A model generated the notes under the pieces. That model made no database searches. It worked only from the letters and a program-made list of their open reading frames with translations, and was not told the origin of the DNA. From the NCBI GenBank assembly GCA_037367405.1, contig JAZKJV010010614.1:1-64000 (forward strand): DNA of 64,000 nucleotides, in the 5' to 3' direction. The translations under genes were made by a program, and so were the position numbers. Source of the stretch: Ottelia alismoides (Eukaryota > Streptophyta > Magnoliopsida > Alismatales > Hydrocharitaceae). Shown one piece after another: positions 1-12,341 of the stretch (positions are counted from its first letter, which is position 1; each line of letters begins with the position of its first letter).

Positions 1-430
1 TAAAATTCTAACTTTTTTATATCTTAAACTTTAAAAAAGCCATGTTTCCTTTATTTTGCATATATATCTATATATCCTTAGTCTATATATTATATATAAT
101 ATTTGTATTATTAAAAATAAAAAATATATTAAAAATCTTTGTAAAATTTAAAAATACAACAAAAAAGAATACATAATTAAAACCCATAAAAATGCATGAG
201 TAAGACTATTCATTTTTGTCTCTATTCCTTTCTACTCTCTGTGGTACGATACTCTACATACTTGCACTATACACATTTTGTAGAGTTAAAATAAAAATAA
301 AATTTGACTCACACATTTACATTGATTTATCGTACATTGTTGGTTGATTTTTGTTGACATCACATTAATCGTGTATCGAGTGTCGTGAGAGCGGTTGACA
401 TAGTGATTGCAATATCTGACTTATTAGATA
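1..430 (+). repeat. 3' part of a plus-strand Athila/Tat-like LTR
   Basis: AT-rich sequence followed at about 230-430 by a block that resembles, in the same order, the last 250 bases of the LTR at 24800-24984: a 'gatactctac' motif, a short AC-rich stretch, 'actcac(a)cac', 'cattgat' and 'ttggttgatt'. I infer this is the end of an LTR whose start lies left of the window. No clear primer-binding site follows, so its right boundary and its status (3' LTR or solo LTR) are uncertain. Confidence 0.4.
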
Positions 431-838
431 CCAAGTGCGTTTCAACAACAAGCAATGTATAAAAGGAGAGTAAAGTTGAGGCACATTCATACTCATTTAC
501 AAATACGTGCACACACATATACATACTCTCCCTCTCACAATCATTCAAATATTCATACACATTCACTTACACATACACGTGAATTTACATACACAAATTT
601 TTACACATACAACATACACACGCACACTCACTGTAGCTCTTGGTTGTACAGGTTCTCAAATGATGATTGAAGGTATGTAACAACGAAAACCCAAAAACAA
701 TAATAGAGATCATCCACTCTCTATTACTACACATACCTATATAGATGGAAGGAGAATAATATCTAGATCGTTAGGTTTAAGTATATGTCAATTAGTGAAG
801 TTCTTTGCAACAATGTTGAGAAGATTATTCGAGGTACT
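431..838. other. Unassigned spacer with an AC-rich tract
   Basis: No gene is seen. A 'tataaaagg' TATA-like motif occurs near 457, followed at about 480-640 by an impure tract of CACA, CATAC and CATTCA units, enough to create a spurious His/Thr-rich open frame. The stretch lies between LTR sequence in opposite orientations and may be old LTR flank. Confidence 0.35.
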
Positions 839-3800
839 TGACGTCCGATCTTCAAGGCACATGCGGTATCTGACAAGTCAAGGATCCAACCATTGTTGTA
901 TCGACCCTCTTTTATCACTCGGTACTCAAACAATACAATCAGGCAAACAATTAATCCACAATGATATGTATATGCAAATGAAAACTAAGTGTGAGTTAAA
1001 ATTTATTAAAACTCCACAATAAATGTTGTATAGGGCAAGTAAGGTGAAGTATCGAACCACTGAGAGTAACGGTGGATAGGTATATTTATTAATAATTAAT
1101 TATTATTATTATTAATTATGTATATATATTTTTATCTTTCTTTATTTATTTGAGTTTCTAATTATATTTAATTTTTATGTATTTTTATTTTTTTTATTTT
1201 TATTTTATTTTCTTTTTATTCTACATTTTTTTAAAGAATAATATATATAATAAATATATATATTATATAAGTAATATAAGCTCTATAGTATATATAGGTT
1301 TTATATTTGGGAGCTGGAAGCCATGGAAGCCCAACACCTGAGGTGTAGGTAACTCCTACACTCGACCTTTTTTCATGATTTTGGATTTTTTTAAATGAAA
1401 CTTTAGAGAGAATTCGCTTAATATATTAAGGGGAATATATGTTTCAAGTTTCATGCAAAACAAATATTCCTAAAACGTTCATCTAGAAGGGGTCAATTTC
1501 AGCAATTTTGAGACCACTAAAATTGGTGGTCTTGATGGAGATGATAGGAGTCTCGAATTAATTCAAATTTTGAATGACACCATGGTAATATATAGTGATC
1601 TAACTACCTCAAGGTTTAGTTTCAACAAAATTAAAAATAATGAAAAAATGAGCCAGGTGTAGGTAGTTACCTACACCCTTAGGTGTAATCTCCCTTTTCC
1701 TTTACACTTTTAAATATCTATATATACACACACACTCAAAATATATAAATAAAATGTTTTTGTATTTTTTATATTTTACTCTATTTTTGGAAAAAGTTAG
1801 GGACTTTTTTACTAATTTTTATGCATTTTTAATGTATAAAATATATAAATTAGTGAATAAGATAAATAAGCCAAATAGTTTTCGGTTTTAAAAATAGAAA
1901 ATAAGTTCAAAAATCCCCAAAACTATTTTTAATAAATATCATATATAATATTAAAATATAGAATATAAAATAATTCTTTGGACTTTAAATGAAAATTTAC
2001 TGATTTTTATAGTGTTTTTAGGGTTTTGTAATTTTTAAGGTTTTTGTTTTATATTTTTAGTGATTTTCGCTCTGAAGGTAGGATATATAATAATATACCT
2101 AATATATATTTTTGGGGGAATTTTTGAAGGTGATTTTATAAACGTTTTGGATTTTTATAAGAAAAAAAAGGAATACAATGCTCATTTTTTATTGTTAGAA
2201 AATAGTTAATATAAAAAATGCCAAATAAAAATATGGGATGAATAAATATCAGGTCAAGCATACAATTCAGAATTCCTGCAATTTTTAGAGCATTAAAAAG
2301 ATTCATAAAGACAAATACAAATCAAAATAAGAGCTATAGTAAGAAGGACCTATTACAAATAATAAAAATATTCTTTGTATTTAATAACGAGCCTTGGAAA
2401 TATTGGGGTATGTGAGCAATATTACACATTTCACGTGGCCCTACATGTAATGTAGAAGGAACAAAGTTCAATATTGAGAAAGTTCTGGGGTCCTTGAGTA
2501 ACTTACATAAAAATATAATACTTACAAAATATTTATAGTACTATTATATAAATATAAAGCTCAAGTATCCTTGAACAATATACATAAAAATATAACACTT
2601 AAAAAAATTGTACAGTATATTATATAAATACAAAAGGCGGTGGGGTCTATGTATATTACCCATTTAGGCGCCTTATCCAATGATGCTACACGCTCCACGT
2701 GGCTTACTTAAGGTGATTGGGTGGATGACGGAGGGTGATGGTTAACCTGGTTTTGAGGGTGGAGACTATATCTAGCGCTCGGGCTTTATCCGACGACTTA
2801 GAAGGGGGTTGGAAGAATGCTCAAGAATAGTGTCTCCATATCCTTTCATTGATTCCTCCTCGGTCCGATCATCGCCTTCAGCTTTGAGAAGCCCAGCACG
2901 TAGCTGGGCTACTTACACATCTGTAGGGAGTCATCAGATGGCTCAGGTCCTGTCAATGCATATCTGGAATGTCTTCAAGGATTAGCTACATAGGAGTCTG
3001 AGTTTGTGTCGAACCCCATCCCAGGTAGGCTTCCTGGGCTTATACCTACGGCAAAAAGGTTAAAAGGCTCGAAAGGGTTTCTCTCGACCTGTTGTTGAAG
3101 TTGTTACGCACAGGGTGGAGAAAGGCGAAGGTGCTCTAGGCGATGATGAAAGACAAATCTCGGTGGACCTGAAGCTTGCAGATCTAGGGTGAAATTGATG
3201 AGGATCTTATGAAGAAGGAGATAAGGATCGCTGTGAAGTTGAGAGTGGGTCGAAACCGTGTCGAGAGCATGAAGAATTAGAGTTGGAGCTCGAAGCTCCA
3301 ACAGATGAAGATCACTAAATGAAACTAAGTTACTAACTAATTACATAAATTAAAATCTAAAATAACATGCTAGAAAGAAATGCAATAAGAAAACCTAAGT
3401 TAACAAGCTTGACCAAACATGGGGGCAAGGAGTAGAGATCTCACTACAGGTGCTCTAGCGAGGTGGATCACAGTGATTCTCAACCTTATCCATGCCAACA
3501 ATGATAGGGATTCACTTGTTGTCACCAGGGCAATCAATCTAGAAGCTTCTATTGAGGTTATAGAGGATAAATGGGGATCAAACTTGCAAACATGACAGAT
3601 TGGTATTATTTATACACATGGTGAATGGAAAAAGGAGGAAGAAGATTGTGTGTCAAGTTGGTGAGATGGAGTGGAGTAAGGTGAGTAGGATTGGTGAAGG
3701 AACCAAGGCTCATCGAGCCATGGATCAACGCTAAGAAAAGGAGAAGTCAGAGGTCTCATGACTTATGATAAAGGCTACGGGGGAGAAGGACTGCTGACCA

Positions 3801-3861
3801 ACTGGTCAATAGTCTATGGCTCCTGCTTTGTCCATGTGGACAAATGATGAATCGTCAATCA
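839..3861 (-). repeat. Minus-strand Athila/Tat-like LTR, decayed
   Basis: The left edge (tgacgtcc...) aligns by eye with the LTR edge at 54714 (tagcgtcc...). The two then share 'ttgt(a/g)tcgac', 'gtgagttaaa/gtaagttaaa', a 'gggtat...gcaatatt' block (about 2404 here, 55847 there), and a 'cccaggtagg' to 'tctcgacctg' block (about 3021-3093 here, 58033-58110 there). About 1080-2640 is very AT-rich with no gene; about 2640-3840 is less AT-rich, as in the promoter/leader half of the related LTRs. The right end is inferred from a TGATTGA-like terminus at 3861. A U3 this short would be a truncation. Confidence 0.42.
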
Positions 3862-4002
3862 ACTAAAATAATATGCTCTCGTTGTAGTATGGGCCAAACG
3901 ACAATCACTCAGAACCGAGAGAATCCAAAGTATACAAGACTATACAAATGAATATAATCGAGGAAAAAAATGCACAAACTCAACGACTCATCTTGTCCGC
4001 CC
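3862..4002. other. Short 3' untranslated stretch, no gene
   Basis: Low-complexity sequence between the presumed LTR edge and the hairpin array. The final 25 bases ('gactcatcttgtccg') match, in reverse complement, the bases following the first hairpin at 44067-44095, so this belongs to a retrotransposon 3' untranslated region. Confidence 0.35.
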
Positions 4003-4251
4003 CTATACTTAGGGTAAAATGTCCCTAAGTAAAGAAAAGAATATCAATAAGTTGAGGGACAAGTGAGAGAACAGAAGAAAATAAAATAAAAATAAAGAAG
4101 ATTAAAAGAACGACCTCACCCCCTCCCCCCATACTTAGGGTAAAGGATCCCTAAGTATAAGCAACAATGGGAGTGATGAAATAGAATGAAAATAGAACAA
4201 CTCAAGTCATTCACCTCCTCTATACTTAGGATCTAGTCATCCTAAGTATAG
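4003..4251 (-). repeat. Array of three 'ctatacttaggg' inverted repeats
   Basis: Three stem-loop-forming inverted repeats share one stem. Arms are 4003-4014 with 4023-4034, 4131-4140 with 4149-4158, and 4220-4230 with 4241-4251. Each left arm is preceded by a C-rich run, so on the minus strand each unit reads CCTAAGTATA followed by a G-rich run, like a retroviral polypurine tract. The same design occurs at 29780-30120 and 44067-44543. In all three elements it lies downstream of the last recognisable coding domain. Confidence 0.8.
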
Positions 4252-4455
4252 CACACATACACGGAAAAGAGGTGAATGATAAAAATAGAAGTAAGAAAGA
4301 ATAAAATTAAAGGAATATACATGTGAAAAGAATATACAATACTTAAGAAGGAAGAAGCTTGACCTTCTTTCATGTCTATTGATTTATAGAGTCAATGACA
4401 TCATATCGATAGCAGAGTCGTCCTCAGATGTGTCCATGTTTGAATCCTCAAACCC

Positions 4456-4683
4456 CTAATCAGAGATGACATGGTGAAAGAACTCAACGGATTTGTAATG
4501 ATCGGGCACATACATAAAAGGTAGTAGTGAATCAAAGCCAGCCTCAAAAATATCACATCCATAAACCATCATCGTCTCTTTGATGTACTCAAGAATTGTT
4601 GAATCTACTTCAGACACTTTATGCACGTCATCAACAATACTCCCATCTTCAATAAATGAACTATAGAATACTATGCTTTCCAA
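4456..4683 (-). pseudogene. Short acidic reading frame between protease and hairpin array
   Basis: A 75-codon open frame, rich in acidic residues, continuing past its stop into another acidic stretch (about 4390-4455). It sits just downstream of the retropepsin remnant and upstream of the hairpin array, the position also held by the acidic frame at 43542-43920 in the 28.6-kb element. I recognise no domain and see no convincing residue-level match between the two. It could be the decayed C-terminal part of a protease polyprotein or chance coding. Confidence 0.3.
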
Positions 4684-4879
4684 TTTTTCCTATTTAGAGA
4701 GGAATTTTTGGTTCTCAATATCATTCAAAGATAATGGTTCATGTCTCATTTCTGCTATAAAAAAGCAGTCTTCTATGTTGGATGAATCAGAAACACTCTC
4801 CTCTGATGCAACTTCACTTTCATCTCGGAGATCGTCTCTACAATAACATTTTCACTATGAAAGTGGAAGTTATCTTATT

Positions 4880-5160
4880 AGCCCCATAATCCATGATAGC
4901 TTCCGTTGTACGTATAAAGGTCGTCCAAGAATAATGGGGGTTTTATGTGACGGTACTATAGATTTCATATCTAAAACAAGTCCACGGGAAAGATCATGTC
5001 ATGTGCCATCAAGACAATGTTTTCAATTATGCCCTTTGGTCACTTGATAGATCTGTCTGAAAATTGAAGGATCGTTATGCTCTTCTTTAGAGGTCCAAGC
5101 TTGAGATGCTCAAGTAATGAGAAAGGCACTAGGCCAATTGAAAAACTGCAGTCTAGAAGA
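4880..5160 (-). pseudogene. Athila/Tat-type retropepsin remnant
   Basis: Translating the minus strand gives a frame with the order of an Athila/Tat aspartic protease: a short N-terminal piece reading LVPFSLLEHLKLGPLKK, then LQFSDRSIK, a stop, PKGIIEN, a frame slip, and the C-terminal motif IILGRPLY. The segment that should hold the catalytic Asp-x-Gly at the N terminus is not recognisable. At least one in-frame stop and one frameshift make it dead. It lies downstream (minus strand) of a gag remnant; no reverse transcriptase follows before the hairpin array. Confidence 0.6.
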
Positions 5161-5239
5161 TATGATCAAACTATAGATCGGAAATCTATCATCTGATAAT
5201 GGGTGCTCCCTTATCTTTCTTTTTGTTTGGGAGTTGATG

Positions 5240-5580
5240 TATTATAGAATTTCATTGTATATTTATATCTTTTTCGAACTAGATAATATCCTAGAAAGCC
5301 CTTATATACTAGTCTTTCAGAGACTGACTGTGCTCCCACTTCCACACTGCTGCATCAACCTTTGTGGGATCAAGGGAAATCGTGGCGCAAGAAAGACCAC
5401 ATCTGAAATTCTACCTCCATGAGACACAATTCACATTTGCTTAACTTGGCATATAGCTTGTATTTCATCAATGTATCTCTACTCTCGAACTGTGACCTGG
5501 GGTCTCTCTCTTGCAGGGCTTGACTATCTGCTTTCCCCCCAAAATGTATGATGATATCAGTCTTCAAATCAACTTAGTCC
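5240..5580 (-). pseudogene. Chromovirus-type reverse transcriptase fragment
   Basis: Minus-strand translation at 5370-5567 contains KLYAKLSKCEL, a signature just after the catalytic box in chromovirus (Tekay/Reina type) reverse transcriptases, and a second frame at about 5290-5370 contains ISLDPTKVDAAVWKWE, the following connection motif; a further slip gives RAFLGYY. The place of the catalytic Asp-Asp pair reads TDIIIHF, so the first Asp is lost. It differs from the Athila-type RT at 32037-32705 and is wedged between an Athila/Tat protease and a gag remnant, so it is probably a separate insertion or recombination scar. Confidence 0.5.
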
Positions 5581-5779
5581 GCTCCTCCCTGGCTTGAGAC
5601 GAGCATTCCTCGAGTCCTAACTAGGCTTTCTATATATTCCCGGGACTTCGCACCTTTCACTCCTTGCAGCAGACATGGTTAAAATGTGATGTTCTATCCT
5701 ACTCTTGGGTTATAGGAACCTCTGAGAGTAAGCTTAGAGTCTACTCGGTTCTGCTCTGGATCTGCTTTGTTTTGAACTA

Positions 5780-6060
5780 GCCCCCCCCCCCCTTCCCACC
5801 TCCTCTCTGTTGATCCTCCTCTCTTCGCTCTCTGCCATCATTCATCTACAAGATCATATCTCTCAGTCAGTCTTGAATGTTGGCCTACTCTGTCAACTGG
5901 GCCTGAATGGAAGCCAACATAGTGTTGTTTATCTCAGTCTGGTCTACCATGGATCACTTTCCCTTAGGTGGCACCAAGTCCTCAATCACAGGTTCTATAT
6001 CTGGAAATGTAAATGGAACTTGATCAGTCTGCATGAATGAAGGAGCCTCAAATGATAGTT
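5780..6060 (-). pseudogene. Gag N-terminal remnant
   Basis: One minus-strand frame can be read for some 90 codons with several stops: PSFMQTDQVPFTFPDIEP..., LVPPKGK, ASIQAQLTE, IQD, MNDGRERREEDQQRGG. The interrupting stops are TGA and TAG codons where Arg or Gln would be expected, suggesting C-to-T decay. It lies just downstream of the leader and primer site of the same minus-strand element, where gag belongs. A run of twelve C (G on the coding strand) near 5780 follows it. Family assignment beyond Ty3/gypsy gag is uncertain. Confidence 0.45.
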
Positions 6061-7714
6061 TGAAAATGGGGTCAATCTCGAATAATGGATTTATTGGTAA
6101 CAAACAAGGAGTGAAAAAAAAAAAGAAAGCTTGGGAAGAGAGTCATCCGGAACAAATTGAAGAGAAAAGAGATAAGTTTGTGATGTCTGAACACAAATCG
6201 CTCCAATCCAACATCTTCAAAACAAAAGGAAGATGCAAGAACATGAAGTTCAAATCAAAGAAGAAAGTGAAGAAAGGCATAAAACATGGAGAAGGATCAT
6301 TATATTAGCAAACAAACACAAATCAAACCCTTAAATTCACAAACTCAACACAATGATGACTGTGAAAATTTGATCGTTTATCTTTTCGATTATAGAGTTT
6401 AGTGATTCACACAGTTACTTAACTCAAACTCACAAGTGGTGTCACCTTGTCGTTCAGTGTATGTCTTTACACCTCCTCAAACAATGGAACCATCTTCACG
6501 GGTTGCCGGGTTATATCAGGTCCAAAGAAAAATTTGAAGCAGAGCACACCAAAATGACTCTCTATGGTCTGAGGCAAGTGCTTGCAGCTCAACCGTGTAC
6601 CAAAGAGTAATACACTGGTGCTTGGGGCACAATTCCATGGATTTTTGGCTCTAGTCCTTAGGACTACAACCCCACCCATTTTGATTGGATGTAAGTACAT
6701 GTGATCAATGAGGGGGTTACTTTCCCAAATACAAAATGATCTTTAGGTTTATTTTAGGAGTTGAGTTTAATTAACAGTCCTAATTTTATTTGGTTGTCAC
6801 TTTTTTGGATATTTTTCAATAAAAGAATTGCGTAATGGTTTCTCCAATTCCTTCTATCCTAAGTCCAAGAAATCAAGGAAGTCAAAAAAGCCGATGCACA
6901 TGAAATCAATGATGCACGCACAAGTGAGAATTTATACTTGCTTCAGAAGTCTACATATAAAATGATATGCACATTAAAATAAATCCATCCTAAATGATGT
7001 AACGAAGAAATCATCCTTGCAGGAACTTCTATTAATGGAAAGAATTTATTTATTTGACTAAGTCCAAATCGAATATCTATAAGAACAAAAGTTTTATTAT
7101 GTGTTTGGACCTAATGATTATCGGGATCAACCAATAATATAAACCTAAAACTAGAATCTCAAACACAAAAAATAAATAAAAATATAGGTAAAAAACTCAA
7201 ATCACGGACAATAAATAGAAAAATGAGGAAAATAAGGAGGAAGAAAGTAGAAATCGAAGAAAACAAAGTCGTGTTGGGGTCCCTCAAGTGCACCGACACT
7301 TGGTGCAGCAAACCCCGTACAACCACAAAAGGACTAATGGCTCTATAGAAAATAGAAAAAGAGCGAGTGTTAATAATTGTTACAAATTAATTACAAAAAT
7401 AATTGGAAAATAAAATGAATGGAAACTAAAAAAGATGTATTCTGCAGCTCCTACTCCTCCCCGGTCACTCTCTCCTGCTAATCGGTGAAGAAAGACCGAC
7501 TACTGCTTTCGCTCGGGTTCATCAGCTCTCCTAGGATAGCCTCACTCGCTACCCGGACCCTCACAACAAAGGTGAAATAAGAAGATGCATCAAAATAATT
7601 TATATGAAAAATATAAAAGAAATAAAAGAGAGATAAACTGAAATAAAGCAAACAAGAAAGCAATCAAGTAGAAGAAATAAAAATAAAAGAAACCTAAGTA
7701 CCCTCGTCGTGCAT
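6061..7714 (-). other. Minus-strand retrotransposon leader, no gene
   Basis: This matches, block by block, the leaders at 36510-37913 and 60100-61274: 'aactcaacaca', 'tttatcttttcgattatagagtttagtgat', 'cagtccta', 'aagccgatgcac', and 'caagtgcaccgacacttgg'. It is the untranslated region between the primer site and gag. A block at about 6430-6715 has no counterpart in the other leaders and could be a small insertion. The lysine-rich open frame on the plus strand (6033-6308) is a chance frame. Confidence 0.55.
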
Positions 7715-7731
7715 CCCCGGTAACGACACCA
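7715..7731 (-). other. tRNA-Asp primer-binding site
   Basis: On the minus strand this reads TGGTGTCGTTACCGGGG, 14 of 17 matches to the tRNA-Asp-complementary site used by Athila elements. It is separated by two bases from the LTR edge at 7734, the same spacing as in the elements at 24987 and 37914. Confidence 0.7.
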
Positions 7732-7733
7732 TT

Positions 7734-10700
7734 TGTTGAACTGGAGACTTTGAGTTTTAGTTATTATTTAATGAAAAGTGAATATAGATCAATATGTCGT
7801 TGCAATCCAAAACCAATTCAAACAAAATTTAATTTTTTATTCTAATGAAGAACAAAGATGAGATGCTACTCTATTTACCAGGTACAACTTCTAGAATCAA
7901 ACTCAGGGAGGTTACAAATAAACGAGGGAATTAAATGCTAGTTAATGAATAATTTTTTATTTTCTTTTTCTTCTTTTTTTATGTCTTTTAGCGATTTTAT
8001 AATTTTATAAATTTTCAATGTTTTTATATTTTATAATTTTGTTTCTGATTTTTACTTTTTAGATGATTTTTTCATTTTGCAAATTTTTATATATTTAAAT
8101 TTTTAAAATCAATTTGTGATATATATAAGAGAAATTTTGTACTTTCCAAATATATCAAAAATACTCAAAAAAATACAAAAATGTGTTTTTATCAATTTTT
8201 ACGATTTTTAGTGATTTTAGTTGTATTTTTATATTTTTTGAGGATTTTTCACTATATCAAAACTAAAATAATGTATAGAGTAAAACTAGCTACTATATTT
8301 TATGTTTTTAAAATAGAAAATAAAATCAAACAATTTGGAACAATTTCTAAAAAAAGAATTTTTAGTCAACTTTAAAAGAAAACATTTATGTATTTTTCTG
8401 ATTTTCTTATGATTTTATCTAATTTCTATAAGATTTTCTATATATATTCAAATTTTTAGGGTTTTCTGATTAAATGTTTAGTTGATTTTTGTATAGGTGA
8501 TAAAAGACAATAAAATAAAGCTACTGTAATTTTTTATAACTTTTCAAATTTTTTTCCAAATTTATATGAATTTTCGGTGCAAATAAAGAAAACAAATATT
8601 ATTCGGTATTTTAAAAATAACAAATCAAAGAAATTTTTCAAAACAAAATTATGGGAGTTAAAACAATTAAACATCACCTTAATAAAATTTTTATGCATTT
8701 TATAGATTTATTTAACAATTTAATAAGAGTAATTAACAATGAAATAAAAATGCTGCAAAAATTGGATCTAGATTGCACTTAACAGAAAAACTTGGACAAA
8801 TTTTAACAAGCAAATAAAGAACATGGCATTTTATGCAATTTATCCCAAACTTCACGTGTTTCTACACGTGAACTATGATTTAAGGAACTAAAATCCGCAC
8901 AATTAAAACATCGTATCAATTATTAACAAGATAATTTCAGAGTATATATTATAAAAACACCATAAACACGTGATGAAGCACATGAGTTCACAAAATGAGG
9001 ATTGAAATACAAATTTAATAAATAATAAGGGTTGAATTGAAAGTATTCAAAAAATTAAAACATGACATATATCACATTTGGATTTATTTACAAATAAATA
9101 AAATGCAAGGTGGAATGGGAATTTTCACCACTATGGCGTATGATGCACGTGTAGAGCGGGTGATTGAGATTAATGCCTTTGGATCTGATCTGACAGCTGC
9201 AAATTTGGTGTGAATGGGCAGCAGTGATTGGATCTGGCACTCTTCTCGTTAATCGAACGGTCCTAAAGCCTATTGGAAGAACATTAAAGAAGGCATCTCT
9301 TGATGAGCTTTGATCTCTCATATCTTGGTCGATCTAGGATAGATCTGAACTCTAATCGGTCTGGTTGTTTCCTCGAAACAATCTGTGATGAACTTATATG
9401 ACTGGTATGATCCAGGTCTCACTGATTGGAGACCTAGAAAAGATGCATTTCTAGGTCCTTCAAATGTTGCTCAGATGCCAGATCTCGCTCCAGAAATCTC
9501 CTCCAACACCGACATTTTATTCTAAGCTTGAAGGTGGTCCTTTGGTTGAGGTTATTTAGAATAAATAAAGCAAAATAGAGGTAGGGAAAATGGGGATCTC
9601 CTGCGAAATGAGGAAATGGATATCAAGCACAAATCTGTGGATTTGAGGTGATCTGAGGTTCTGGATCAAAGGATGAAGAAGCAAAAAAGATCAGATGCGG
9701 TGATCGGCGTGATTCAATGATGAAATCAGATGAAATTTACCTCTAATCAAGCAAATCGGATGTTGACTTTATAGATGTAGTAATCAAATCAAATTGCAAT
9801 GAAATGGAATAAAAACTATATAATTCTACCTATAATTAAAAAGAGGATGAATGGGAAAGGTTTTAGCCTCTATTTGGTTTTGAATAACCAAAGAAGCATT
9901 GGCTTGGCGACACTTCATCCACCTGCTTGGATCTCATCAATCTTGAATCTCTCATGCTCCTGATTAGAGGTGCAACGCTCTATCACTATGACTACTCCCT
10001 TTTGCTTGATCTCGAGGATAAAAATTGTGCAAAGACAGATCAAATTCAGAACTACGCCATGCAGCTCTTATTTATAGAGCGAGAAAAAGGAGAAATTCAA
10101 ATGCAAATTCAATGTGTAAATCGAGGCAGATTGGAGTCAAATTATTCGGGTTTGAATCTATGTTATTCAGGTAATTAAGAGGCTACTAAATTTGGTGAAA
10201 GGAAAAGGAGTTGGGTGCAAAAAATCTATGAAGAAGGCAGGTTATAGTTGGAATCGAGTTTTCAGAAGAAATGAGGTAGTTGATCGGTGTCAATGGACCT
10301 GGGTCCAACCAATAAGAAGGGGGTCCGAATAAGATAAATCAGAAAATGACAAAAAAGCTAAAATAAATAAAAGTTAAATATAAAATAAATATTAAATGAC
10401 TTTAGATTGAAAAGTTATCAACACAAAAAATGTTTATGAATTATTAAGGTAATTTTTAATGTTGTTTATAAATTAAATAAATTAATTTAGATAAAATGAA
10501 TAAATACCTGTATTTATAGGTATAAAATGCCAATATACATAATATACAAATTTTTTATTATTTATTTTTACAAAAAGCACATTATTTAATTTTATTATTT
10601 ACTTATGGAATAATTAGAGAAATCTAATTATATTTTTATTTATGAGTTTTATTTAATGGATTAACTAAATGTACTTATACACATTTTATGTACATTATAC

Positions 10701-11430
10701 CTATGTATATAATTATTTATTTTGAATACTTTTTAATCTTATTATTTTTATTTGTATTTATATAAATAATATAAAATATGTACAAAATAATAAATATATA
10801 ATATGTTTAAAATACAAATAAATAAATATATAAATAAATAGGTACATTATACATATAGATACAACATACACTCCAAAAAGCTGACTTTCACATGTTAACT
10901 CCAGATTTTATGAAACCACTTTCATTTTAAGGCTTACTTTATTTTGAACATAATGAAAGTGATTTTAATTCTTTTTAAATTCATGTTGAGTAGATATGAT
11001 CTTTCAACTCTAGCTTTACTGTTTTCAGATGGTGTCCCTTTTATTGTATACATGGTTTATTTTTGCAACTACTTTTATTATTTAAAACTCGTTTTTATAT
11101 ACAAGTTCCGAGAAGAAAATATTTTTATTTGAAATTGAATAGGTGATAAATAAAATAGTACGAATATAGATGAATATATACATGTGAAATCTATTTTCTG
11201 ATATTTTATACATTAATGACCCTATCTTCCCCCAATTTTATTCCTTGTCGATTAGGTCAAGACTTGACATACTCTCGGGGTTAGGATCAGCCTGTATTTA
11301 TTTAATATATAAAGTCTTCTTTTCTTTCTTTTTTCCTTTATTTCTTATTATATTTATTTTGGGTTAAAATAATGATAATGATACATTATTAACAGATGAT
11401 ATTAAATTGTTAAGGAATGAGAATTAATTA
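7734..11430 (-). repeat. 5' LTR of the left minus-strand Athila/Tat-like element
   Basis: It starts with TG two bases after the primer site. Its right end carries, in reverse complement, the block conserved at the start of other Athila/Tat LTRs here: 'gtcaagacttgaca', 'ttattccttgtcg' and a run of TTTCTTTT (11220-11340), compare 21380-21470 and 61490-61560. Motifs such as 'gactttcacatgttaactcca' near 10881 are shared with 59598. About 9100-10300 is the less AT-rich promoter/leader half. The right edge (taatta) is inferred and no target duplication could be confirmed. No gene inside. Confidence 0.6.
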
Positions 11431-11457
11431 TATTATGCAAGAGTTTTGTAAGGGATT

Positions 11458-11979
11458 TTAAGTCAAAATAGATGAATAAAGATGATGAATGGGTGATTTG
11501 TCAAGGGGTCTGGATGTTGCACTAAGTTTTTTTCTTTTAAAAGATCTCTTGAGGAGTTTTCCTAGTGAGCAAGCATTATGGGTTATTTTTGGATTAAATC
11601 TATTAATAGAAGGTCCACTTACTAAGTTATCCTTAATCAACTTGTTTAGGTACTTAGGGTGTAAGTGACCAACTAGTCTATGCCAAAGGTTAACTTCATT
11701 AGTACTAGAAACCAAGCAATCATAAGCATTATATTTGTTAAACTCTACAACATAAATATCTTTAAACATTTTTCTCATTATTATGGGCTCATCAAGTATT
11801 TTAAAGCAGATTGATAAAAACAAAGCATTAAGGCCTTTATCAGCAAATTTTGTGTACACTAAGTGGATTAGCTTCAAAACATTAACCTGAGAAACATTAT
11901 CAAAAGTATCTTTACCCTTAAAACTTGACCAATATCTATGATACGGCCTTTGTGCTTGTTTCCAAATGTAACTGAACAT
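11458..11979 (-). pseudogene. SIRE-type copia pol fragment: GAG-pre-integrase domain
   Basis: A 173-codon minus-strand frame. Its second half (about residues 95-165) has the zinc-binding pre-integrase pattern of Ty1/copia polyproteins: LWHRLVGHLHPKYLNKL, then DNLVSG, NACSLGKLLKRSF and a C-terminal STSRPL-like end (ATSRPLDKSP). One member of the usual Cys pair is missing. The first half should be the end of the protease but is too decayed to identify an active site. The integrase core expected next is absent because the Athila-like LTR abuts at 11430. Confidence 0.72.
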
Positions 11980-12341
11980 CCTTCTTTATATTCCATTGTG
12001 GTAAATAGTTTCTTGTCTCATTTTAAATAGTTTAAACATCATGAATACAGATCCAATGGCTTCATCCATCTTAGTCCTATAGCAATTTGGGTCAGAATGA
12101 TTCTTGTTCCAATAAGCTTTGAAGCTTTTAGTATAGATTGAGCTTGTGTGTACATCCATTTCTTTTGATCTATATTATCTCCACCTACAAAACATGTTTT
12201 AAGAAGATCATGTGATACTCATCTTTTGAGTAAATGATGGTTAGACTTCTTCTCTCCAATTTACCTAAGTTAGACAGTGAATTGCTAGTAAACCTATGAT
12301 ATTTTTATCGCAAGGATTTCTATAAGATTCAAATAGTTTAT
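11980..12341 (-). other. Decayed protease-region spacer of the SIRE-like element
   Basis: Lies between the recognisable gag and pre-integrase pieces on the minus strand, where the copia protease should be. I could not find a readable Asp-Ser-Gly motif; stops are present in all frames. Confidence 0.3.

Noticed and set aside
455..670. His/Thr-rich frame
   Set aside because: Product of an AC-rich low-complexity tract with no other coding sign.
5773..5792. Run of C bases as a possible polypurine tract on the minus strand
   Set aside because: It lies in the gag remnant, far from an LTR edge; likely slippage in a Gly-rich coding stretch.
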